Origin: Pleurotus ostreatus/Saccharomyces cerevisiae fusant
Taxonomy: Eukaryota; Opisthokonta
Direction: 5' to 3'
DNA: 13,473 nucleotides
NCBI GenBank assembly: GCA_024196135.1
Contig: JAMQCK010000965.1
Coordinates: forward strand, 1-13,473
In this document: one piece after another, positions 7,401 through 13,473 of the stretch
Layout: each line of letters begins with the position of its first letter
Position numbering within the stretch: position 1 is the first letter of the stretch
The notes under the pieces: generated by a model
Seen by the model: the letters and a program-made list of their open reading frames with translations, nothing else
What the model was told of the DNA's origin: nothing
Database searches by the model: none
Program-made: the position numbers and the translations under genes

Positions 7401-9949
7401 ACAATTGCGCCGTTTTGGTCCGTGTATTCTGCCCATTCAATCATTAGCCGCGCTAACTGTGTGTGGTCGTGTAGCCTGCGCCCTTGTACAAATCCCGCTT
7501 GCGACTTATGGATAATTTCGGGCGCTACTTCTGCGAGCCGTATCGCCATGATCTTTGTGAGCCACTTGTAGTCTGAGTTCAAGAGGGTTATCGGTCTGTA
7601 GTTCGCGATTTTTGTGCGCTCATTCTTCTTATAGAGCGGACACATCCACCCATCGGTGAAGCCCGTCTCTTTACAGACTCCATAAACATATATGTCCTGA
7701 AAGGCTGCGAGTACAAGTGCTATCACGTCGAAAGTCGGGCGGCCTTCATGCCTCGAGTCTTCTATGAATCTGTCGTTGAGTACTTTCCACATCTCGTATG
7801 GAATCCCGTCGAGACCCGGAGCTGACCCGTTCTTTGAGAACTTTAGTGCTTCCTCCAGCTCGTTTCGCGTTGGTAGGTGCGCAATTTCTTCTTTTTGTTC
7901 TTCCGTTAGACGCTTCTCAATGCTTTGAAGCGACTCTCTGATTGCTTCTTCTCGTGCATCATGGTTGATTTCGCGCTCGTCCTTTTGGAGGTCTTGGTGG
8001 TACTTCCGTGCCAGCTCTGCCATCTTCGGCGAATCTTTTTCGTATATTGGGTCGCCAGAGTGGGGTTGCCGCTCTCCCGTCTCAAGTGCGTAGATCAGTT
8101 CCCGAGATTTTACCTCTTTGTTGATGCCCGACAGGTATTTCGTTGGTGTGTGCCCTTCCAGTCTGTGTCTGGCCCGCGCGTTCGCCTTTATGACCTGCGC
8201 TCTCTTTTGCTCTAGTCGCTGGATCTGAGAAGCGAGCGCTCTACCGTCTCGAATCCTCTGGTCTTCGGAAATCGTTTTGCTCCGGTTTACTATCCTCAGT
8301 TCTTGGCGCAGCGCTTTGATCTCTTGTAGTGTCCTCGGGACTACAGCTCGTTGACGTTCCCGGGCGTATGCTGCCACGTCGCGCTTGAAACCGGCAAGTA
8401 TTTGCTGGGGGTTGTCGATCTCGGTGCGCTTTCCGGCGCTAATCAGCTTCCTCAGCTCCTCGAGCGCAAATCTGCCTCTTTCCTTCGTGTATTGCTTCAG
8501 GTTCTTGTCTCGGAGGATGAAGGACGGCATCCTCCATCTTCCTCTGCCCACTTTTGGTGCGTCTTCACTCGTTATCAGCACGCTTATCAGCCTGTGGTCA
8601 CTTTTTATCAGAGGGTCCTCTATTTTCCATTCCCTTGCCGTCGCGAAGGTCTCGTCGCATGCGTAGATTCTGTCAATTCTCGACGCTCTTGGCCCATTCG
8701 TGGTGGTCCCGTAGTGCGTGTAATCGCGTCGGTCAGGGTAAGTTGCTCTCCACCCGTCTATTGGCTTCAAATTCAGAGCGATTTTTAGTTTGTCAAATTC
8801 CTCCGACGAGCTTTCTCCCGCGCTTGGAGGGACTGGCGCCACATCTAGTTCTTCCTCAACCATGTTGAAATCGCCTGCCATTATGTGCGGTTTGGGGAGG
8901 TCGTGCCTTGTGTCGAAAAATTCGCGGACTTTCTTGAAGAACTCCCTTCTTAAGCTCGCTCTGTCCGACGGTGCGTACATTGTCAGGAACCCTCTCTCAT
9001 TATTTCCGTGCCATCTAATGCGGATGTATAGAGCCCTTCCTGGTACTATTTCGTGCACAACAACCGTATCCGTGTTGATATACCTCCTATTCAGGACGAA
9101 AGCTACGCCTCCACTCTGTGTGGGGTTCTCAGGGTACGCCGAGCTTATAATTTTGAGGTTTCGCGCGTACATTCTTTCTAGGTTGACCCGCGCTTCGGTT
9201 GTCATGTGTGTCTCCTGTAGCATCAGTATCGCTATCTTTTTGTCGTTCATCATTCGACTCATTAGTCCCCATTTATTACTTGGGTGATCTCGGACGAGTG
9301 AACCAAAACCGTTCATGTTAAGGGACGCTACTTTCGCCGAGGCTTTGCGCATCTGCTCTACCTCCGCCTTCTTCTTCCGGCGTCTAGTTTGTCTGTTCTC
9401 TCTGTGGGGGCTCCTTTGTCTTTCGGCTTGATTCGCTGACTCTGATTCGAGTTCTCCTTCGCCTCGTTGCGGCTCTTGTGGACTCGACCGCGTCGGCCGT
9501 TCTTCACGTTCTCGCGTCCATGACGCTCGGGGGCGCATCACCCCCTCCTCTGTGGCAGAATCACCGGCGAGGACTTCGCTTCCAATGGAGCGGTGTTGTA
9601 CTCCTTGCTGAGTACTTTGCGACCATGTCGCAGGACTGGTTGCAGCCCATCGCAGCCGCATCGGCTGCGTGTCGACGGTGGGCTCTGGTTCCTCGCTTTG
9701 GGGCCCAGTAGACATAGTGTTTAGACACCCTCGCTCGCCAGAGCCCGATGCCGCCTGCCCGCTATCCGAACCCCTCCACCCTTCATCGGATTGCTGGCTA
9801 GCGGCCATGCTCAGCTCTCCTCGGGGCGAGGTTTCCGCTGTCGCCATGCCGTCTTGACCGTCTTGTATGCGTTGGTAGGTGCGTTCTGTCATTCCGTGGT
9901 TGTTCGTTGCTGTTGTGCGCTCGTTCACTGACTTGCCAGGACAGGACAT
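4472..9949 (-). CDS. LINE ORF2: endonuclease / reverse transcriptase / RNase H polyprotein, 1825 aa
   Basis: This is the retrotransposition enzyme, which nicks target DNA and copies the element RNA into it. Domains in order: residues 1-200, a polar, probably disordered extension ending in a basic patch (RRRKKK); 205-460, exonuclease/endonuclease/phosphatase fold with LNMNG, QETHMT, GDFN, SRIDRIY and SDHRLIS; about 700-1000, reverse transcriptase with NGSAPGLDGIP, NYRPITLL, ALDQEKAYDK (Asp853), RQGDPLSCLLF and YADD (954-957); about 1297-1317, a Cys cluster (CPCETC...C...C); 1397-1533, RNase H with Asp1402, Glu1445, Asp1467 and Asp1528; 1659-1675, a zinc motif C-x2-C-x7-H-x4-C. All expected catalytic residues are present and there is no stop or frameshift. 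The frame opens at 9976, but the first ATG is at 9949, immediately after a candidate 3' splice site. The gene is visibly less GC-rich than ORF1. Residue numbers were counted by hand. Confidence 0.95.
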   Translation of the reverse strand: MSCPGKSVNERTTATNNHGMTERTYQRIQDGQDGMATAETSPRGELSMAASQQSDEGWRGSDSGQAASGSGERGCLNTMSTGPQSEEPEPTVDTQPMRLRWAATSPATWSQSTQQGVQHRSIGSEVLAGDSATEEGVMRPRASWTREREERPTRSSPQEPQRGEGELESESANQAERQRSPHRENRQTRRRKKKAEVEQMRKASAKVASLNMNGFGSLVRDHPSNKWGLMSRMMNDKKIAILMLQETHMTTEARVNLERMYARNLKIISSAYPENPTQSGGVAFVLNRRYINTDTVVVHEIVPGRALYIRIRWHGNNERGFLTMYAPSDRASLRREFFKKVREFFDTRHDLPKPHIMAGDFNMVEEELDVAPVPPSAGESSSEEFDKLKIALNLKPIDGWRATYPDRRDYTHYGTTTNGPRASRIDRIYACDETFATAREWKIEDPLIKSDHRLISVLITSEDAPKVGRGRWRMPSFILRDKNLKQYTKERGRFALEELRKLISAGKRTEIDNPQQILAGFKRDVAAYARERQRAVVPRTLQEIKALRQELRIVNRSKTISEDQRIRDGRALASQIQRLEQKRAQVIKANARARHRLEGHTPTKYLSGINKEVKSRELIYALETGERQPHSGDPIYEKDSPKMAELARKYHQDLQKDEREINHDAREEAIRESLQSIEKRLTEEQKEEIAHLPTRNELEEALKFSKNGSAPGLDGIPYEMWKVLNDRFIEDSRHEGRPTFDVIALVLAAFQDIYVYGVCKETGFTDGWMCPLYKKNERTKIANYRPITLLNSDYKWLTKIMAIRLAEVAPEIIHKSQAGFVQGRRLHDHTQLARLMIEWAEYTDQNGAIVALDQEKAYDKIAHDYLWRVLDAFNLPEPFIALVQSLYENAKTSVMINGVLSRNFTVYRGVRQGDPLSCLLFNLAIEPLSAMIRQSDLKGFAIPGYDETLKATLYADDTTVYLTEDDDFDTLQKIMDRWCIASKAKFNIGKTEIIPIGNKQYRIEMISEFKSGRNWKNYPSSARIADEGQVVRILGGWFGNGVDEYIAWAPTIEKIIKAFKRWSVGHNSMEARRHAAQQVAAGMTQFLTDVQQMPDSVLKRLQALTRDFIWAGKTVGPVAMEHLYAPIEQGGIKLVDLDARNEAINTMWLKEYLNFGGERPLWAYLVDALLAAPDYIPSNTIPREPELRINPFLQTWKNLEKGVQTKRKMPLFLKTLLETAKEHGVRLEGLAFSREILRSMPMWYHIHADKTKMNQMAAKSRATECLRDSHKLRTVGDFELMASHRSEPTHRRRRRLCPCETCENMRTEEGCEFPDACFERAERFLDTLPSKWDPRGEHPEDYETRVRPRMAARDKADFDRNITVQGNLGNAFRIFTEGETYNEKVDMSMDETYEDSLIVATDGSCLNNGWADAKAGAGVFFGHGDARNKSIRLPDHLEQSNQAGEIVGALLATQGASARRALTQETDSKTVMNSLTIWREHFEDIGFIGKKNADLTRATIAALRQRKARTSFHWIKGHNGHPRNEEADKLAGAGARKQSADEVETNIPRELRLTGAKLQCITQALAYKAIRAKKMKKLKARPTSERNVERIIAATEDAYSVKVTAGQVWKGLRNKAIMPECTNFLWTSIHNAYMVGNKWLEIYDGSRPEHEEKRARATCKKCNTIESMNHILFQCDSPGQREIWALAESLWGETGRVWRAPNFGTVMGAACAVFTNGEGERIRHLERLWVIIITTSAYLIWKIRCERVIRNDGVDFSPQEVRSRWRSEMNRRLDLDRRMTHKRYEKRALPEGLVVSTWRPVIRDFKSLPPRWVGESGVLVGIKGG

Positions 9950-10352
9950 CTGTGCGCATATGGTTAGTAATCCCAAGGAGGGGAGACCGCGCGCGTTTGG
10001 GCGCGCGCGGTTTCCCTCCCCGGTAAAGACCTTACCCCCCTTAGCCTCTTAAAGTAGTTTATAGTGCCTTCGCTTTCCCGTCCAGCCAAGGCCGTCGGTA
10101 GATGTGGGCTAGGACACTTGCGCGCGATTAGCCCTCCTCAAGGGTCATCGCGCGTCTTCTTCTCCCCCCAAAGGAAGGCTGGTGCTTGTAGCACTTGACT
10201 ACCGCGCTCATTCGCGCTATCATCCACGGTTGCACACTTCGCATCTAGTTAGGCATCTAGCGAATTTCGTATATTCCAAAAAGATCGTATCATGATATGG
10301 CTAAGTTCGTACTTCGAGACCTCTAAAGTTCGTAACAAGTCCGTCAGGTCAT
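9950..10352 (-). other. Inter-ORF region of the LINE with hairpin, TATA-like box and 3' splice-site signals
   Basis: This region of about 400 nt between the ORF1 stop and the ORF2 ATG has no coding frame I can support. Reading on the minus strand it holds short direct repeats (GCATCTAG twice, within 10241-10260), a TATAAA at 10058-10063, a donor-like GTAAGG at 10035, a strong GC-rich hairpin at 9977-10019, then TACTAAC and CACAG directly before the ORF2 ATG. Such a spacer must contain whatever permits ORF2 translation: reinitiation, an internal promoter, internal ribosome entry or splicing. Confidence 0.6.
9977..10019 (-). repeat. GC-rich inverted repeat between ORF1 and ORF2
   Basis: ACCGCGCGCG (9986-9995) pairs perfectly with its complement at 10002-10011 across a 6-nt loop. 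After one mismatch the stem continues through a GGGA/TCCC block and, with a one-base bulge, out to 9977/10019. It lies 28 nt upstream of the ORF2 ATG and inside the segment bounded by the donor-like GTAAGG and the TACTAAC/CACAG signals. Confidence 0.75.
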
Positions 10353-12081
10353 TCAGCCTCCGCCGCGACGTCTCTTCGTGCCGTGCTGCACGACCGTCCA
10401 ACCCTTATCCGAGTCCTTCTTCCCGCCGCGCGGGGCGCGGTCCTTCTTCGCCTTGGCGGAGCTGCCAGCGAGTTCCGATACCGACGAGTTCTCGCGGTTC
10501 CGGCTGCGCGACTCCGCTGCACGTTTCTCGTTCTCGCGCTCCCTGACCTCGTCGTCGTTGCGGGGGCCTAGGTAGCCCTCCGTGCTCGGATAGTCGCACG
10601 CATAGACGTTGTGCAGGTCGGACTTGCAGAGATCGCAGTGGATGGTGACCTTGTTGACGTACAGCCGCGCCATGTCGCACCACATCTCCGCGCTCGTGAA
10701 GTACGAGAGGAAGTGTTGTACGTCGTCCTTCTCGCGGACGAAGGGCTCGCCCAGCAGCACAAAGGCGGGCACGGTGTTGCCTTCTTTGTCGCGACCTTCC
10801 GTGTAGACGACGTTGTAGGTGTCGAGGACCTGCTTCAGGAGCTCCTGCGCGGAGCCGGCGAGGCCAGCCGCGGCCGCGTGGCTTGCCAGGAAGCCCACGA
10901 AGCGAGGGTTGGATGCGAGGTACTTCTTCACTGCGACGAGGACTGCAGCCTTCGCCGGCTCGCAGTCACGGACCGCGTCGCCCGTGAGGACCACGATCCT
11001 CCACGAGGAGATAGAGGGGTCGATGGGGTACAGCGTGCCCGAGAGGTTGGCCTTGATGGACAGCACACGGTACCAGTCGAGATAGGTGCGGAGGGGGGAG
11101 TCGGGGATCCGGATGAAGAGCGACCAGGGCTGGGCGAAAGATCTGCTGCCGCCTTTGTCGTTGTTCTTCGGCTCGGGGCGGTAAACGCGCAGCGTCTCGA
11201 CGCGCGGTGCACCCGCGATGTCCATGGCCCGCATGTAGTCCTCGAGCTCCTTGTGGACGTACTTCTCGTGCTCGAAGAATCCCTTGCCGCCGCCGTGCAT
11301 GACCATCGCTCTGTATTCCGCTGGCGCCCGGCAGATGGCGTCCTTCAGCTCGTCCTTGACGTTGCCGAGGAGCGTGTGCCAGCCTAGGGCAGGGATCAAG
11401 TACGTGACGTCAGGGAAGAAAGCGCTGCTGCTGCCGGAGGGAGAGGCGGTGGGGGGTTGACCTCGGCGCGATCGCCAGAGGTTCGGGCACTGGTCCCGCT
11501 TCGTCGGGAGGTTCGTCATGTCTTCGGGGTCGTATCTGAAGGTGGAGAACATCTATCCGTTTCGTCAGTCATGCTCTCGTGGGCTGGGCGTCGTTGCGCA
11601 CCTTGTCAATGTCCATGCGCTGGGGCGGTAGCGGCCGCGTGGGACGTTGAGCGCTGGGCGCAGGCTGAGGGGTGAGGGAGTCTTCGAGGATCTCGCCTTC
11701 TTCTTGTTCGTCGTGGAGCGGGTGGTCCCGGTCGTGGTCGATTCGTAGGCGTTTGTTGGCGTGAGCGTCTGACTCGGCCGTAGGCGCCAGCTTCGGGGCG
11801 TGAACGCGTTGGAGGGCGAGGAAAGATGTACAATCCTGGACGAGGAGAGCGCCTTCGACGAGCGGGGGCCCTCTGGAGGTCGCTAGGTCTGGAGATCGAC
11901 GTCTCGCTGGCGTCCTTTTGAAGCTGAGGGCCTCGTTTTCGATGAGGTGATTCTCCTCCTTCTCTGCAGCTTGCATTAGGTACTGGCTAAGCTCGGCTAT
12001 GTTTCTCTTACACCTACGTAGGCGTGTTTGTCTGTCAGCCTTCATCTCCGTTTCATAGACGGGAGGGATGTTGTACCTCAT
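10353..12081 (-). CDS. LINE ORF1: Gag-like RNA-binding protein with CCHC knuckle (559 aa if spliced)
   Basis: ORF1 proteins bind the element RNA and form the ribonucleoprotein particle. Two frames are present: 5' part 11569-12081 (170 aa if read to its TGA) and 3' part 10353-11552 (399 aa). A 49-nt intron-like segment (11553-11601) joins them in phase 0 as 160 + 399 residues. The N-terminal part has a charged, probably coiled-coil stretch (about 12-55), then a disordered acidic/basic region with NKRLRI. The C-terminal part contains PWSLFIRIPDSPLRTYLDWY, TLYPIDPSISSWRIVVLTGD and a zinc knuckle C-x2-C-x4-H-x4-C (Cys466, Cys469, His474, Cys479) followed by GYLGP, then a Lys/Arg-rich tail. The start at 12081 is the first ATG of this frame; a short upstream ORF from 12118 overlaps it. 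Composition is strongly GC-rich, like the host genes. The Gag role is secure from the knuckle and position within the duplication; the splicing is a prediction. Confidence 0.82.
11553..11601 (-). other. Candidate spliceosomal intron inside LINE ORF1 (49 nt)
   Basis: The segment begins GTGCGC after an AAG codon and ends CTGAC...GATAG directly before ATG TTC TCC. It has the same donor type, branch motif and length as the host introns in this window (49-52 nt). Removing it fuses the two ORF1 frames in phase 0. Unspliced, the first frame ends in TGA at 11569-11571, and a TAG at 11553-11555 sits immediately before the second ATG. Confidence 0.55.
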
Positions 12082-12304
12082 CCGAGCTATGCGGCTGTCC
12101 CGCACCCCACTGCGGCATCCGCAGTTTTGTCGCCTGGCAATGCCTGGCCTTCTCCCTTCCTGCTGGGCAGGTTGGGAACGACTTCTTACCCCCTACATTG
12201 GTAGGAGGGCGCCCTTGAGCCTTCTGGTAGGCGAGCCGCGGAACCGCCACATGGTGCCATGATGGCGGTTCGAGATCAAGGGGCTTCCAAGCGCAAGAAA
12301 TTTC
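12082..12304 (-). other. LINE 5' leader with stem-loops and upstream ATGs
   Basis: About 223 nt separate the 5' end from the ORF1 ATG. The leader holds a strong hairpin (12242-12270), a second one (CCTCCTA/TAGGGGG across CCAATG, 12190-12209), and a longer-range match GCCC(C)TTGA/TCAAGGGC that would enclose the first hairpin. A GTAAGA donor-like site lies at 12189, and GCCTGGC is repeated at 12132-12148. LINEs usually carry an internal promoter here; I cannot identify its elements. Several ATGs precede the ORF1 start, including 12118, whose frame ends at 12053. Confidence 0.55.
12242..12270 (-). repeat. Hairpin near the LINE 5' end
   Basis: AACCGCCA and TGGCGGTT form a perfect 8-bp stem. CATGG/CCATG can add five more pairs past a single bulged base, leaving a very small apical loop. 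It begins about 34 nt from the element 5' end. Its role is unknown; structured leaders in other LINEs serve as ribozymes, promoters or ribosome entry sites. Confidence 0.65.
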
Positions 12305-12314
12305 CATACGCTCG
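12305..12314. repeat. Target-site duplication, copy next to the LINE 5' end
   Basis: CATACGCTCG followed by TTTT is the second copy of the duplication at 4213-4222. It fixes the element 5' end at 12304 and shows the insertion is full length, not 5'-truncated as most LINE copies are. Confidence 0.92.
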
Positions 12315-13473
12315 TTTTCCTCCGTTGGCCATGGTTTTCGTCCTTTAAAGAGCGATGGGGGACAGGGGTAGGCTCCTCTGTAAGGCCTTGACGATTGCGA
12401 GGTTGCTGGAGGTCAGTAGTCAAGTGAGCTGTGCCAGGAAGAAAGCAGGCTCGGCACAAGGCTACTGCGCGTGGCTGGCTCACGTGAGGTCATTCAATCT
12501 ACACCCACAAATGACGGCTGCGCGGTTGAGAGTTGGCGAGGGTGTGAATGGGAAGAATTGTTCTGGACGGTGATCAGGGTTCAGGCAATACCCGCAGAAT
12601 GGTCAGCGATGGATGAAGACATCAAGAGGCGAGCGCTTGTATCGCGGTGCTTCCCAAGTCGGGCGCGTCCAACTGCCGCACGATTCAGAAAGTGGCAACT
12701 TGAGGCCAAATCCCCAGAAGGGCCGATGCGGACCTTTTTCCCATGTTGAGACATCCATGGCAAGATCTAGTGAGGTGGATGGGGTTGCAAAGAATAATTC
12801 ATGGTCGACACTTCGGATTCTGGGACGTCCTACTCGTTCTCCCAACCATGCATTGTTACCTCACGTCTTGACAGCAGAACCTTCCGCACAACGATGACCC
12901 TTTGCGATGGGCAAGTAACTGCATAACAAGCTGCGACAAGCGTTCCGTGCGATACGATGTGGCCAGCGCCTCAAGTCCAACGCCAACCACAAGACTCCAA
13001 CACATACTCCAGTAGCCCAGCGCAGAATAATAGCCAATCAATGCAAACGGTGATGAGGACGACGATAACAGTATGCAACGGACGGGGGGAACGGTCGACA
13101 ACAAATGCGGTACGGGGGGAGCGATGCGGCAATATAATACGTAAAGGTCCAACCTGGGCCTCCCGCTGGATCCTGCTCTCCAGCGGCCCATCTCGATCGA
13201 ATAACACTCGGCAAAGAGGGGGGGAGAAGCGACAGACGGGAAAGGGCATAAGGTGCGTCATGCGGCAGACGGCGACGATGTTTGTATGAGGGGGAGGCGA
13301 TGAAAAGACGTAGTAGCGCAGAACGAAGAAACGGGAATTATGCATAAGTAATGGTTGCGTTAAGTAGAGGTTCCATTCGTGGAGAGGGAGGTAGCGAGCT
13401 TTTCTGTTATGTATGTGACGGCGGAGGTGTAAAGGAGAATACCCTCATGTCCAGAGAGGGTGTAAGTACCAGA
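12315..13473. other. Right-hand host flank, no supported gene
   Basis: In about 1.16 kb all frames are short and overlap each other without family-like sequence, conserved motifs or a plausible exon chain. The last 450 bases are purine-rich on the plus strand. There is a palindromic CTCACGTGAG (12479-12488), a CCAAT within ATAGCCAATCAAT near 13030, and a small inverted repeat ACCCTC/GAGGGT (13441-13461). The region could be a UTR or the intergenic side of a gene beyond the right edge. Confidence 0.5.

Larger units (their letters stand above)
4223..12304 (-). mobile_element. Complete non-LTR (LINE) retrotransposon, fungal Tad1-like / I-type, about 8.08 kb
   Basis: The element reads on the minus strand: 5' leader (12082-12304), Gag-like ORF1 (10353-12081), inter-ORF region (9950-10352), ORF2 with endonuclease, reverse transcriptase, RNase H and CCHC (4472-9949), 3' UTR (4246-4471) and a 23-nt poly(A) (4223-4245). 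No long terminal repeats flank it. Identical 10-14 bp target-site duplications at 4213-4222 and 12305-12314 fix both ends and show that ORF1 and ORF2 belong to one insertion. All catalytic motifs are intact, ORF2 has no internal stop, the tail is pure and the duplication perfect, so the copy looks young and may be competent. The clade assignment rests on domain order (EN, RT, RNase H, C-terminal CCHC) and the fungal host, not on a phylogeny. Confidence 0.93.

Noticed and set aside
10611..11387. 258-residue plus-strand open frame opposite ORF1
   Set aside because: It is antisense to a well-supported Gag-like gene in very GC-rich sequence where antisense stops are rare. The Val/Asp/Glu-rich translation is typical of a shadow frame.
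11553..11601. Ribosomal frameshift between the two ORF1 halves
   Set aside because: The two open frames do not overlap: the first ends at 11569, and the second is blocked by TAG at 11553-11555 just before its ATG. A slip cannot connect them.
12190..12304. HDV-like self-cleaving ribozyme at the LINE 5' end
   Set aside because: I looked for a 7-bp P1 starting at the first element base with nested P2/P3 pairing and could not build it; GAAATTT has no partner in the expected place. Only a generic structured leader is supported.
12053..12307. 84-residue minus-strand frame crossing the LINE 5' boundary
   Set aside because: Its ATG is created by the duplication/element junction, so it cannot be an element gene. 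The internal part from 12118 is at most a short upstream ORF.
13441..13461. ACCCTC/GAGGGT inverted repeat at the window edge
   Set aside because: A 6-bp stem with a 9-nt loop is easily produced by chance and nothing nearby gives it a role.
12315..13473. Several 60-120 residue frames in the right flank, including a hydrophobic one at 12856-13191 (minus)
   Set aside because: They overlap one another on both strands and lack motifs. No exon chain of the host type (about 50-nt introns with CTAAC) links them into a plausible gene.

Overview
The window looks like nuclear DNA from a filamentous basidiomycete, probably an Agaricomycete. The evidence is a spliced RPN1 gene with very short introns (49-52 nt, GT...AG, CTAAC-type branch sites), GC-rich coding sequence, and a fungal LINE. 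Assignment below class level is not possible from sequence alone. Every supported gene lies on the minus strand.

Layout. (1) Positions 1-1798 hold the 5' part (six exons, about 514 residues) of RPN1, the PC-repeat scaffold of the 26S proteasome base; it runs off the left edge. (2) Positions 2218-3937 hold a two-exon gene for an unrecognised, mostly disordered Ser/Pro/Arg-rich protein of 555 aa, with CDK-type sites and a KEN motif. (3) Positions 4223-12304 hold a complete, apparently intact non-LTR (LINE) retrotransposon of about 8.1 kb, which I place in the fungal Tad1-like / I-type group. It has a structured 5' leader, a Gag-like ORF1 with a CCHC knuckle, a roughly 400-nt inter-ORF region with a GC-rich hairpin, an 1825-aa ORF2 (apurinic-type endonuclease, reverse transcriptase, RNase H, C-terminal CCHC), a 3' UTR and a pure 23-nt poly(A) tail. 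(4) Positions 12315-13473 are flanking DNA with no gene I can support.

The element ends are fixed by a target-site duplication: CATACGCTCG occurs at 4213-4222, directly beside the poly(A) tract, and again at 12305-12314. Including the T residues it shares with the tail, the match is 14 bp. Intact catalytic motifs, open frames, a clean tail and a perfect duplication all point to a young, possibly competent copy. It landed about 275-285 bp upstream of the start of the disordered-protein gene, in the same orientation.

The most unusual feature is how the LINE appears to be expressed. ORF1 is broken by a stop followed by a new ATG in another frame, and a 49-nt segment with GT...AG ends and a CTGAC branch site would join the halves exactly in frame. 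The ORF2 ATG is likewise directly preceded by an AG with a perfect TACTAAC branch site. Introns should be lost by an element that copies spliced RNA, so retained splice signals abutting both downstream start codons are worth testing. ORF1 is also clearly more GC-rich than ORF2, which suggests a mosaic history.
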